Source: Paenibacillus tarimensis (GTDB lineage: Bacteria; Bacillota; Bacilli; Paenibacillales; Paenibacillaceae). Taken from it: 64,000 bases of DNA. The notes under the pieces are model-generated. The model saw nothing but the letters and a program-made list of their open reading frames with translations, made no database searches and was not told the origin of the DNA. Positions 17,419 through 25,482 of this stretch are shown in pieces. The stretch lies in assembly GCF_021532315.1 (NCBI RefSeq), contig NZ_JAKGAO010000013.1, forward strand, positions 1-64,000, in the 5' to 3' direction. The position numbers were made by a program, and so were the translations under genes. The first letter of the stretch is position 1; each line of letters starts with the position of its first letter.

Positions 17419-17453
17419 GATCAGCCTGCACCTGCCGGTTACATCTCCATGAT

Positions 17454-17500
17454 CGGCAAGAAGCACGAAGGGCATCTCATGCCTCCCGTGCTTCTTGCCG
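17454..17500. terminator. Long hairpin after the LysM gene
   Basis: CGGCAAGAAGCACG pairs with CGTGCTTCTTGCCG across a 19-base loop. No T-run follows, so its strength as a terminator is uncertain. Confidence 0.5.
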
Positions 17501-17530
17501 TTACCCGTGCATCCAAGGCACGGCATAACT

Positions 17531-17650
17531 TTATTCTTCCGGATCATCCCATCTTTTGGAATAGGCTTTTTTCGTTACCCATAGGGTCATCCATGTGAGA
17601 ATTACCAAAATAATAAAGGCTCCTACCCACACGCCTCCTGGCACACCCAA
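17531..17650 (-). CDS. 39-residue single-span membrane protein after ktrB
   Basis: Starting at TTG 17650, seven bases after GGGGGG, the product is a short peptide with one membrane helix (WVGAFIILVILTWMTLWV) and a charged tail KKAYSKRWDDPEE. It lies 120 bases after ktrB on the same strand. Small helices of this type can be accessory subunits of ion transporters (as KdpF is for Kdp), but no family is recognised and the link to KtrB is only positional. A longer frame from 17740 exists but lacks a ribosome site. Confidence 0.5.
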   Translation of the reverse strand: MGVPGGVWVGAFIILVILTWMTLWVTKKAYSKRWDDPEE

Positions 17651-17770
17651 CTTCAATCCCCCCTGTTGTCTTAATCCGCGTATGCTAGTATATTCTCCAG
17701 CCAATCGGCCTATCCTTTTTTTCGGTAAGAGACGCGGCATAGGCCGCTGGCAACAATCTGCTGGTGCGGC

Positions 17771-19138
17771 TTAACCAATCAGCACCTTCTCCTCCGGATA
17801 ACGGTATTTAACCGCCTTGGTATTGCGTGTCAGTGCAAAAGCGAGTGTTAGAGGGCCCAGACGGCCGATAAACATGGTCGCAATAATAATGACCCGGCCA
17901 GCAGGCGATAGCTCAGGGGTAAGTCCCATAGACATGCCGACTGTCGCGAATGCTGAAGTCGCCTCGAAGAGCAGCTCCAGGAAGTCCTTCTGAAGCGTAT
18001 GCTCCGTAATGGACAGCAGCAGGGTCGACGTCAGCACAACCCCCATCGAAATGATGATGACCGCTAACGCACGAAGAATAATTTCGTGGGCAATTCTTCT
18101 CCTCAGCAGGTGGAGGTCCTCTTTGCCCCTTATAATCATCAGTACGGTCAGCATCAGGATGGCGAACGTGTTCGTCTTGATCCCGCCCCCTGTTGACCCT
18201 GAGGACGCGCCTACGAACATCAGCAGAATCATGAAGAATTGGGAAGCTGTCATCATCGCAGCGATGTCCAGCGTGTTAAAGCCCGCTGTCCTAGGCACCA
18301 AGCCTTGAAAGAAGCCGGCCCACAGCTGTTCCGACCAGGAGAGCGAACCGAAGGTCGCCGGGTTGAACAGCTCGATACAATAGATGAACAGAAATCCTGC
18401 TGCCGACAGGATCAGCGACATAATGAGCACGATGCGGGTATGGAGGGTCAGATTTTTCCATCTGCGCTTATTGTAGATATCCAGGATAACGGTAAAGCCG
18501 ATACCGCCGACTACAAATAATGCTACGATGACGATATTCACCAGCGGGTCGCCCACATAACGGGAGAGACTGTCGCTCCATAAGCCAAAGCCCGCATTAT
18601 TAAAGGAAGAGATGGAGTGGAATACGCCAAAGTAAATGGCACGCATCCAGTCCATATCCTGGCTCCAGCGGACAGCAAGCAGGGCAGCCCCGATCACTTC
18701 AATAATCAATGCCGTAAGGAAGATGCCTATGGAAAGTCTGACCACTCCCTGGAAGGATATCGCGCCGGTTGACTGCTGCAGCAGCAGCCGCTCCTTTAGA
18801 CCGATCCTCTTCCCGATCAGCACGGCAAACAGGACACCAAACGTCATAAAGCCAAGGCCGCCAATCTGAATCAGGATCATGATGACAAGCTCTCCAAACA
18901 AACTGAAGGTTCCCGCTGTATCAAATACAACAAGGCCGGTTACGCATACGGCCGAGGTTGAGGTGAACAGGGCATCCAGAAAACCTACGCTCTCACCGCT
19001 GGCCGATGCGACCGGCAGGTTTAGCAGCACAGCCCCAAGCACAATAAAAAAGGCAAAGCCGAACAGTATGATCTGGGGTGCAGTCAAAAGCAGCTTTCGC
19101 TGCTTCTTCTGCTTCTCTATAATGGTATCGCTCGTCAT
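17771..19138 (-). CDS. ktrB: Potassium uptake channel subunit KtrB
   Basis: Membrane subunit of the KtrAB/TrkH potassium importer, 455 residues, ten or so membrane segments. The four pore loops are visible: SAVCVTGLVVFDTAG, SSFNNAGFGLWSD, PRTAGFNTLDIA and SAFATVGMSMGL. It partners with a cytosolic KtrA-type ring; a KtrA-like gene lies at 48.8 kb rather than alongside. TAGGAGTA site at ATG 19138. The leader carries a c-di-AMP riboswitch, so uptake should fall when c-di-AMP is high. Confidence 0.95.
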   Translation of the reverse strand: MTSDTIIEKQKKQRKLLLTAPQIILFGFAFFIVLGAVLLNLPVASASGESVGFLDALFTSTSAVCVTGLVVFDTAGTFSLFGELVIMILIQIGGLGFMTFGVLFAVLIGKRIGLKERLLLQQSTGAISFQGVVRLSIGIFLTALIIEVIGAALLAVRWSQDMDWMRAIYFGVFHSISSFNNAGFGLWSDSLSRYVGDPLVNIVIVALFVVGGIGFTVILDIYNKRRWKNLTLHTRIVLIMSLILSAAGFLFIYCIELFNPATFGSLSWSEQLWAGFFQGLVPRTAGFNTLDIAAMMTASQFFMILLMFVGASSGSTGGGIKTNTFAILMLTVLMIIRGKEDLHLLRRRIAHEIILRALAVIIISMGVVLTSTLLLSITEHTLQKDFLELLFEATSAFATVGMSMGLTPELSPAGRVIIIATMFIGRLGPLTLAFALTRNTKAVKYRYPEEKVLIG

Positions 19139-19249
19139 ATAATACTCCTATCCCATGCGTCTCTTTCGGTAAACAACGGCATTCTCTCTATACTCTTCCT
19201 GTCTGTACTTCATTTCACTACCCATTCTCGGCAGCCTGGAAGCAGCGGC

Positions 19250-19293
19250 AGCGTGCCCCCGCACCCGCAGGCCTGCGGGTGCGGGGGCACGCT
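19250..19293. repeat. 44-base perfect palindrome in the ktrB leader
   Basis: A loopless, GC-rich inverted repeat: each 22-base half is the exact reverse complement of the other, centred at 19271/19272. It sits in the transcribed leader between the riboswitch terminator and ktrB. There is no T-run. Confidence 0.85.
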
Positions 19294-19300
19294 TAACGCC

Positions 19301-19328
19301 AAAAAAGCCGCAAAGGATCTCCCTGCGG
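19301..19328 (-). terminator. Riboswitch terminator before ktrB
   Basis: Minus strand CCGCAGGG/CCTTTGCGG hairpin followed by CTTTTTTGG, about 100 bases downstream of the c-di-AMP aptamer. This is the likely expression platform. Confidence 0.65.
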
Positions 19329-19426
19329 TCGTCGCGAAACGATACACAAGCATTCACCTTCCTCTCATAAGCTGCTTCACGGATTCCGGGCAGCAAGCTT
19401 GGCAGCGGCAGTATGGCCGCCTCCTA

Positions 19427-19607
19427 GACGCTGACGAGGTTAGCTGACGGATTCGGGCGTTGAGAGTCGCCCTACCAATGCGCAGAATAGATCTGCACAT
19501 CGGATTCACCCCGCACGGATTCAAGCATGGCAGCCGCTGGCGGCTTACTCCCTTGATTCGTGTGTTGGTTCCCCCGCTTTTCCGCCTAAGCGGAAAATTA
19601 AGCGATT
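19427..19607 (-). promoter_or_regulatory. c-di-AMP (ydaO/yuaA) riboswitch
   Basis: On the minus strand the conserved elements appear in order: CGCTTAATTTTCCGC, GCGGGGGAACC, GGGGTGAATCCGATGTG, GGTAGGGCGACTCTCAACG, CCCGAATCCGTCAGC and TAACCTCGTCAGCG, the last closing the P1 helix with the first. This is the ydaO/yuaA class, which binds c-di-AMP and turns off potassium importers in Bacillus. It precedes ktrB on the same strand. Open frames across this region are therefore spurious. Confidence 0.88.
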
Positions 19608-19822
19608 TGAACGTGAAAACTGACTTCATCTTCCAAATCGGGTCTACCTTTCGTATATTACGCCTCAGCAACATTCCTGTAAAGCGGATGATAACAGCTA
19701 AATCCGTCCTTTTTCCGGATAAAAAGGCGAAATGCCGGCAGCAATAATACCGCTGCTCTGTGCCGCTTTTATTATCTTGCTGTTGGTACAATTCTTAGGC
19801 AGGCAGAAGTAAAATTCCATGC

Positions 19823-19871
19823 AAAAAAGGCAATATGCCCCCCTTATCAGAGATTGCCTATTGCCCTTTTT
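19823..19871. terminator. Terminator of the GIY-YIG gene
   Basis: GGCAATA (19829-19835) pairs with TATTGCC (19859-19865), with A-run on one side and T-run on the other, so it works in both directions. Used mainly by the minus-strand gene at 19885. Confidence 0.75.
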
Positions 19872-19884
19872 CGGTTCAGACGCA

Positions 19885-20241
19885 TTACTTGCCGGATATT
19901 TTCTCCGTGTTGTATTTCGCCCCGAGCTTATTCGCGATATAGGTTTCGTAGATCTCCCTGTCAACGGGATCCTCCACAATGGCGACCTCGATCTTCACAA
20001 CTTCATCGCGGTGATTCTTCATGGGCGAGACAGTATCTTCAAAATGCTTCTTAATCCGCTGCCTCAGTTTGCGGGCCTTGCCGACAAACAGGAGCTCGTC
20101 CTTCACATTATAAAACATGAAGATTCCGCCCTTTTCCCTGGTAATGAGGTGGAAATCCGTAAATCCGTAGATGTGGCTCAGTTCGGGCGCCTCCTGCTTA
20201 TGGATGGTGACATCGGGCACAGGTATTGTTATGTTTATCAC
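19885..20241 (-). CDS. GIY-YIG nuclease family protein
   Basis: 118-residue protein with a GIY-YIG fold: GGIFMFYNVKDELLFVGKA, then KLRQRIKKHF, and a late EIYETYIANKLGAKYN with the metal-binding Glu. It resembles the isolated N-terminal nuclease domain of UvrC, often annotated as nucleotide excision repair endonuclease. No DNA-binding partner domain is present, so its substrate is unknown. GTG start at 20241 behind AGAGGAAG. Confidence 0.8.
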   Translation of the reverse strand: MINITIPVPDVTIHKQEAPELSHIYGFTDFHLITREKGGIFMFYNVKDELLFVGKARKLRQRIKKHFEDTVSPMKNHRDEVVKIEVAIVEDPVDREIYETYIANKLGAKYNTEKISGK

Positions 20242-20376
20242 GCTGCATCACTTCCTCTTTCCATATAGAAGTCCATCGTACCACAACTGCTTCCGCGCGT
20301 CGCTTTCATTTTGCCCTATTCAGGATTCATTATGGTGTAGGCGCGGCCATGTGACCATAAGCGCGGCTGATTAGAG

Positions 20377-20739
20377 CTACTTATAGAGAATGTCATCTTT
20401 GAGTGCAGAGATCTTAGCCATTACTTGATGGATATCCTCCCCTGACACCCCGAACTCCTCCAATGTAGTACTCAGATGGGCCGCAATTGCATTAAAGTGC
20501 TCCGGCTGCAGGTTCATCCCCTCATGGGCCTTCGCCATGGATTTGCCTGTGTAAGCCGCCCCGCTCCCCAAAGCGAACCCGATGAATGCAGCCTGATGCC
20601 GGCGCTGCCTGGCCATATCCGTATGTACGAAGAATGGACTAACCAGCGGATCAGCCAGCACCTTTGCGTAAAAGCTGTCCACCACCTTGTCTACCGTCTC
20701 CTGTCCGCCAAGCTTAGTGAAAAGCGTTTGTTCTGTCAT
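20377..20739 (-). CDS. Group 1 truncated hemoglobin
   Basis: 120 residues from ATG 20739 (AGGAGATGA site), normal for TrHbN. Visible: LGGQETVDKVVDSFYAKVL (helix A/B with Tyr B10), PFFVHTDM, and the proximal haem ligand His in MAKAHEGMN. Such proteins bind oxygen or NO and often protect against nitrosative stress. It stands alone; no partner reductase is adjacent. Confidence 0.92.
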   Translation of the reverse strand: MTEQTLFTKLGGQETVDKVVDSFYAKVLADPLVSPFFVHTDMARQRRHQAAFIGFALGSGAAYTGKSMAKAHEGMNLQPEHFNAIAAHLSTTLEEFGVSGEDIHQVMAKISALKDDILYK

Positions 20740-21152
20740 CTGATCATCTCCTCTCTTCAATAGATTACCATCACGTCCGCTTATATCCAAACCAAGAATA
20801 TATCACAAAGCCGGTGCTGTCTGGCGGTCTTTACTATATTTAAACAAGCAGCATTCATTAGGAAAGTCAAAAATAACCTAACAAAAACCAAACAATTTAC
20901 TTATTCTTTCCTAAATGGACAGAAGCATAATGTAATTAACGCCAAACAAGATCCTCAGAATTACACCATGAGCAACAGCAGCAGAGGATCATCTTCCTTA
21001 GAGCCGGACATGCCTGCAGCTGCTGGACATCCCAGCACACATCCAGAATGACAGCCTAGACGCAGCTCACCCAGACTAACAGCATGACACAACTAGAAGC
21101 GGCTGCGGCAGGACGGCAGACATCACGAGTACCACTACAGCAGCAACCGACA
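20740..21152. other. Intergenic region, no gene seen
   Basis: 413 bases upstream of the hemoglobin gene. An AT-rich patch (20820-20950) probably holds its promoter. Short frames at 20968 and 21084 have no ribosome sites and low-complexity products, so I do not call them. Confidence 0.5.
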
Positions 21153-21180
21153 AAAGAAGCGCCCCTCATGGCGCTTCTTT
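21153..21180. terminator. Terminator of the sulfotransferase operon
   Basis: AAAGAAGCGCC pairs exactly with GGCGCTTCTTT around a six-base loop; on the minus strand TTTT closes it, 30 bases after the sulfotransferase stop. Confidence 0.88.
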
Positions 21181-21210
21181 CCCTTTTATATGAGCTGGAC
21201 AGCCTTGCGC

Positions 21211-21984
21211 CTAGTTCCAGTCATTCGATAGCTCATAGCCCAGACGGATTAGAAGGTCTCCAGCCTCTGCCTTGAACAGACGTATGTGCTCCTCTGTAAA
21301 ATAATTCCGCCAGCGGCCGGCTTTGCCGACACGGAAGGTAGTCTGCGGCTTACCCGGCTCGACGGATCCCAGCATGGACAGGGCCACCGCCTCTTGGTCT
21401 CTGCCAAAATGTGCAATCGATTCCCACAGATAGCGGACCATCCGCTCCACATGCATTCTCCGGTCGGGACCAACCAAATCTTCATAAGCCAGCGTGCAGA
21501 CATCCGGCTCTTCAAGCCATCCGGCAAACCGGCGGAAGTGATCCGGCATGCCAAGATCGATTCCTTCAACGCCGGTAATGACAGCTGTAAGCCGCTGTTC
21601 AAAGGTATGAAGATGCTCGGTAAAGTACGTATATAACGGATGCGCCGGTCCGGCGATATCCGTTATATAGAACACATTCGAGACACATACATCCCTCAAA
21701 TCCCGGTAGAGGAAAAAAGTTTTGACCTGATTCTCTTTAAGATATGTCAGCAGCCGTTCATTGCGGGTATCAAGGGCATAATGCTCCTCCGTATGCACAG
21801 TGTGGCGAAATACAATCTCGCCGGGTGCAATCCCCCGCTCCTCCAGCTTCTCCTCTGATTCAATCACGCGCCGGATTGTCTTCTCATAGGGCAGCCCCCA
21901 GAGAAGCTGCTCCAGAAGGCCTGTTCCGCTCTTGGGGAACGTATTGGCGAATATCCGCGGCGCAAGACGGTCTTGATTACTCAC
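21211..21984 (-). CDS. Sulfotransferase domain protein
   Basis: 257 residues. The 5'-phosphosulfate loop is FPKSGTGLLEQLLWG near the N-terminus; the 3'-phosphate site FLYRDLRDVCVSN lies in the middle; and RVGKAGRWRNYFTEEH near the C-terminus is the second PAPS-binding motif. These enzymes move sulfate from PAPS to sugars or small molecules. It follows a GT8-type glycosyltransferase after 46 bases, so a glycan is the likely acceptor (inference). Sulfotransferases of this class are uncommon in Firmicutes. GTG start. Confidence 0.82.
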   Translation of the reverse strand: MSNQDRLAPRIFANTFPKSGTGLLEQLLWGLPYEKTIRRVIESEEKLEERGIAPGEIVFRHTVHTEEHYALDTRNERLLTYLKENQVKTFFLYRDLRDVCVSNVFYITDIAGPAHPLYTYFTEHLHTFEQRLTAVITGVEGIDLGMPDHFRRFAGWLEEPDVCTLAYEDLVGPDRRMHVERMVRYLWESIAHFGRDQEAVALSMLGSVEPGKPQTTFRVGKAGRWRNYFTEEHIRLFKAEAGDLLIRLGYELSNDWN

Positions 21985-22030
21985 ACTTTATCCCTGCCTT
22001 CCTTATCCTGTTCACTCCCCTTGGCAGCTT

Positions 22031-23227
22031 TCAGAATTGCATGAATCGCTGGTCAACGCTGTAGGTCTTCGGTATATTGATTCTGGCCCAGTTCAGCAGC
22101 CGCCGCTGATCCGCGTCAAACGGCCGGGGAAAGGCTGCCTGCAGGTCTGGGCGCAGCTGGTACAATTCATGCACGAGAACGGGCACAGTGGTACGCTCAT
22201 GAACAGGTGAGAAGATGTAGCGGTAGAAGCTTCCTTCCGGGCCGGTCTGAAACGGATTCCCGAACCTGCGTACCTCCTGCTCGCCAAGCCGGTAATACAT
22301 TCTCTTCACGTAATCCGGTATGCGCATACCGTTATCAAAGTAATTGAACGGGCATTGCAGGTCCTTCACAGCTTCAAACCCGCTGCGCATGACAGCTTCG
22401 CGGTACTGCTCGAACAGCTTCAGCAGTGCGGGTTGGCTTTTCCAGTCATAGCGGTCCTGGTATTTGGATATGTGCTGTAAGCTCCGGTGAAATCCGCTGA
22501 AATGATAGAACACAAGCGGCCGCCCATTAACTATCCATTCTCCTCCATGCGCTTCCAGCCGTCTCTCATGCAAATTCCAGTAAGCCATATTGTATCCCGG
22601 ATCTCTAATAACGGCGAAGGGAGCAAACATATGGGGAGCAAGATCAATCCATTTCTGGTCAACGAACAACCCTTCTTCTACCGCAGCCAGACAATGACGG
22701 CGCAGCCGCTGCTTCCACCACTGCAGAAATCTGTCACCCTCTCCGCCCGCAGACACGCCGATAAAACCGAGATTATACACCCCGGCTTTCATGATATCCT
22801 GCTCAGAGGGCCTGCGGCCATCCATCGGAATAGGTGCTGTCAGATGCGGGGTCAAGACCGCTGTATGAGCGTTTAATTGCCGGTAAAGCTCATCCAGCCG
22901 CCCCATAATCCAGATATCCGGGTCAAAGTAAAGGACCTGCTCCAGCTTCTTCTCCTTCAGCAGGTAATCCAGCAAATAGGGCTTCACAGCGGTACACAGC
23001 TCGGTTATTTCATATTGAAAACAGAAGGCCTCCATATCCGGAATGCCAATCTGGTCCATTCTAATCCATTCAAATCCTTCATCATGCTTCCGGCCGGGGG
23101 GCAGGTCTCTGTCAACCAGCAGCACGTAAGCTTTACCCTCCGGATGCTGCTTCAAATAAGATTGTGCGAGTACACGCGCATAAGCGATGTAATTGCCTGC
23201 TGCTATGGTACACATGCCTATGGACAC
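22031..23227 (-). CDS. GT8-like glycosyltransferase
   Basis: 398 residues with a GT-A nucleotide-sugar fold. The N-terminal strand MCTIAAGNYIAYARVLAQSY and the acidic metal motif DPD (102-104, in VLYFDPDIWIMGRL) are clear, followed by AVLTPHLTAPIPMDG and the GVYNLGFIGVSAG acceptor-site region. Donor and acceptor are unknown. GTG start behind GGAGGAAG. First gene of the operon with the sulfotransferase, and divergent from the GT2 gene. Confidence 0.82.
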   Translation of the reverse strand: MSIGMCTIAAGNYIAYARVLAQSYLKQHPEGKAYVLLVDRDLPPGRKHDEGFEWIRMDQIGIPDMEAFCFQYEITELCTAVKPYLLDYLLKEKKLEQVLYFDPDIWIMGRLDELYRQLNAHTAVLTPHLTAPIPMDGRRPSEQDIMKAGVYNLGFIGVSAGGEGDRFLQWWKQRLRRHCLAAVEEGLFVDQKWIDLAPHMFAPFAVIRDPGYNMAYWNLHERRLEAHGGEWIVNGRPLVFYHFSGFHRSLQHISKYQDRYDWKSQPALLKLFEQYREAVMRSGFEAVKDLQCPFNYFDNGMRIPDYVKRMYYRLGEQEVRRFGNPFQTGPEGSFYRYIFSPVHERTTVPVLVHELYQLRPDLQAAFPRPFDADQRRLLNWARINIPKTYSVDQRFMQF

Positions 23228-23290
23228 CGCTATCTTCCTCCTTCCTGCCGTTCATGCTAGCTAATGGGACACTTTTCACCCTTTGCCCAG

Positions 23291-23316
23291 ACCCGCATAT
23301 CATGCAACATAACCTA
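23291..23316 (+). promoter_or_regulatory. Possible sigma-K-type promoter before the GT2 gene
   Basis: CATAACCTA (23308-23316) fits the CATANNNTA -10 of the late mother-cell factor sigma-K, with AC at 23291-23292, 15 bases upstream, as in its -35. The signal is short and could arise by chance. Confidence 0.35.
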
Positions 23317-23338
23317 AGGCATCTGCAGGAGGCTATTT

Positions 23339-24610
23339 ATGTTCTTTTACATTTTGGATTTCCATTCCGATGCTCTGGCAGCTGAGCAGACCTATCTGAG
23401 CGTGCGTGCAATATTCCCGGATATGCCAGTCTGCCGGCTGCATGCCGGGCATGCTGCTGAACTTAACAGGCAAGCCGCTTCTTTGGGTTCACCGTTTTTT
23501 GTTACGCTTCATGCCGGAGAAACCGTTATGCCCGCTTTCAGATCCGCTCTCTACCGCTGGATATACCAAGATATGAGGAATACACCTGCCCTTGCAGGTA
23601 TCTGTCCGGCTGGAACAGACAACTCCCCCCGCGGACCGCTTGTATGGCGGCTTGAGGCTGTACGGGAAGCCGGCGGGTTTGCCGATAGCAACCATCTGCC
23701 CTTTCCTCATTATATGGGTGTCCAGTTGATGAACCGGCTGAGCGCCGGCCGCTGGCAGTGGCGTCATGAACCGTTGACAGGCCTGTTAAGGACACCAAAC
23801 AGGGGAAGGCCTCTTTGGCATAAGAGCCGGGAGGAATGGCAGCATATCCGTCCTCTTCTCCAGCCAGCCGGTCGTATCCCGCTTACTCCACCGGCAGGTG
23901 AACCCGCTGTTTCCGTTGTAATCTGCGCCTATAATGAGGCGGAGCACATCCATTGGGCCATTCAGAGTGTCAGGCTGCAGGGAGCGTGCAATTGGGAGCT
24001 AATTATAGTCGATGATGGTTCGAGCGACGGCACCTTTGAACAGCTGGAGCAGTATAAAGCCGTCCCCCAAGTCCGTCTGCTTCGCAATGAGCACAATGCT
24101 GGCAAGGCGGCCTGCCTGAACCGGGCACTTGAGGCTGTACGCGGCCGATGGCTGCTTGAGCTCGATGCGGACGACTGGCTTGCGGACGGCTCACTGCGCA
24201 TATTGGCTGACGCTGCTGACGCAAACCCGGATGCCGGCCTCCTGTATGCCGACCGGTATGATTGGCAGGAGCGCTTCAACAAGCAGATTATCTACCGCGG
24301 GATTGCGGCCTCGCCACCCAGCCTGCATCCCAGCCAGCTGCTGGCACAGGGCCTTCCGGTCGCACCGCGAATGTACCGGACAGAAGCTCTGAGGACTGCC
24401 GGCGGCTGGTGGGAGGATGGCTTATATGATGGCAGGCTCTATGAGGATATTCAGATCCTATGCCGTCTGGCTGAGGCCTGCAGCATGACTCATCTGCCGC
24501 AGCCGCTGTATCACCGGCGAATCCGAAGCGGCAGTGCGTCCCAATCCAACCAGGAATTATACCCGTCCTGGCGGAATTGGTTTATCTCAGCCCTGCAAGG
24601 AGATCGCTAA
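23339..24610 (+). CDS. Two-domain glycosyltransferase family 2 protein
   Basis: 423 residues. The C-terminal half (from 190) is a classical GT2 domain: VSVVICAYNEAEHIHWAI, LIIVDDGSSDGTF and the metal motif LDADDW (DAD 276-278), ending with a YEDIQILCRLAE acceptor motif. Residues 1-180 look like a second, degraded GT-A domain (SPFFVTLHAGE, PLVWRLEAVREAGGF, VQLMNRLSAG) lacking DxD. AGGAGGC site. It converges with the DUF2642 gene, their ends overlapping by four bases. Confidence 0.85.
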   Translation: MFFYILDFHSDALAAEQTYLSVRAIFPDMPVCRLHAGHAAELNRQAASLGSPFFVTLHAGETVMPAFRSALYRWIYQDMRNTPALAGICPAGTDNSPRGPLVWRLEAVREAGGFADSNHLPFPHYMGVQLMNRLSAGRWQWRHEPLTGLLRTPNRGRPLWHKSREEWQHIRPLLQPAGRIPLTPPAGEPAVSVVICAYNEAEHIHWAIQSVRLQGACNWELIIVDDGSSDGTFEQLEQYKAVPQVRLLRNEHNAGKAACLNRALEAVRGRWLLELDADDWLADGSLRILADAADANPDAGLLYADRYDWQERFNKQIIYRGIAASPPSLHPSQLLAQGLPVAPRMYRTEALRTAGGWWEDGLYDGRLYEDIQILCRLAEACSMTHLPQPLYHRRIRSGSASQSNQELYPSWRNWFISALQGDR

Positions 24611-24807
24611 GGCAGTACACGAACAAACTCGATATTGGTAAAGAAGACCGTTACATCTCCTTCTACCGGATTATAGTAGTTGCTGGAGGTGCGAAGAACC
24701 AGAAAGCCCTCTCCCACCTGAAGCAGTGTGCCGGTAAGCAAGCTGCCGACCGTCAGTACTTCAATTGTGCGCCCAATATATTGCTGTAGTGCTTGTTGAA
24801 AATTCAC
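24607..24807 (-). CDS. DUF2642 protein, short form
   Basis: 66 residues: MNFQQALQQYIGRTIEVLTV, then GTLLQVGEGFLVLRTS and a closing VTVFFTNIEFVRVLP. This all-beta pattern fits DUF2642, found in several spore-coat-associated proteins of Bacilli. It begins 17 bases after the larger DUF2642-like gene, forming an operon. A spore-surface role is inferred from family and context. Confidence 0.7.
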   Translation of the reverse strand: MNFQQALQQYIGRTIEVLTVGSLLTGTLLQVGEGFLVLRTSSNYYNPVEGDVTVFFTNIEFVRVLP

Positions 24808-24824
24808 AATGGCTTCCTCCCTTC

Positions 24825-25301
24825 TTAGGCTGCGTCAACCAGATTGATATTGGACAGCGGAATGAGCACAACAGCACCCGACGGCTCTTGAACCTGCACA
24901 AAGTCCGTTCCTACTGTAACGATCTCACCCGTAATAGTTCCCGCGTCCGTATCAATCGTAGCCGTGGTGCCGATTAATGCGGTCAGCTGCTCACGGACTG
25001 CTTCTATAGGCGCTGTCAGCAGACTCAACTCAGCCTGAACGTCCGCAAGGGTCGTCGTTACGGATAATAATTGGCCTGTAAGCGCGTCAATGGCGGTAGT
25101 CGATTGCACAGACTGGCTCTGCAGCTCGCTCACCGCAGTGTTCACATAGTTGACTTGATTAATAAGACCACCAAGATTCAAGGTGACCTCTTCCACCTGC
25201 TCGCGGATCAGGCTTACGTTAACCATGAGCTCATTCACTAAGTTCGCCAGAGCGTTTAGTCTCTCATCAAGACTTCTTACTGTAGTCTCCAAGGCTTCCA
25301 C
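24825..25301 (-). CDS. Coiled-coil protein with C-terminal DUF2642-like domain
   Basis: 158 residues from GTG 25301, seven bases after AGGGG; the longer frame to 25391 has no ribosome site. Residues 1-110 are heptad-rich (LDERLNALANLVNELMVNV, LIREQVEEV, LADVQAELSLL), predicted to be a long coiled coil. The last 45 residues (ATIDTDAGTITGEIVTVG, VVLIPLSNINLV) match the same fold as the downstream DUF2642 gene. It may be a fibrous spore-surface scaffold (inference). Divergent from manC. Confidence 0.65.
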   Translation of the reverse strand: MEALETTVRSLDERLNALANLVNELMVNVSLIREQVEEVTLNLGGLINQVNYVNTAVSELQSQSVQSTTAIDALTGQLLSVTTTLADVQAELSLLTAPIEAVREQLTALIGTTATIDTDAGTITGEIVTVGTDFVQVQEPSGAVVLIPLSNINLVDAA

Positions 25302-25482
25302 ATGCTCACCCCTCATGTTTGATATGTAGCAAGGTATGTAGTCCGCCTCATGCAGGCAACTCGTCTCTGTAAAGTTGGGGGAAATGCCCATATACTGGAG
25401 AATTGTGTCAAAAGCCGTGCCTTCCGGTCCGTTTGATCCATAGGGTAAGAAGAGTCTACTTATGGGTTAGGGGGACTTGATC

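Noticed and set aside
19148-19791. Open frames on both strands upstream of ktrB
   Set aside because: They run through the c-di-AMP riboswitch and the palindrome; products are Cys/Arg-rich and without ribosome sites.
21084-21275. 63-aa plus-strand frame before the sulfotransferase end
   Set aside because: Reads through the terminator hairpin at 21153-21180 and has no ribosome site.
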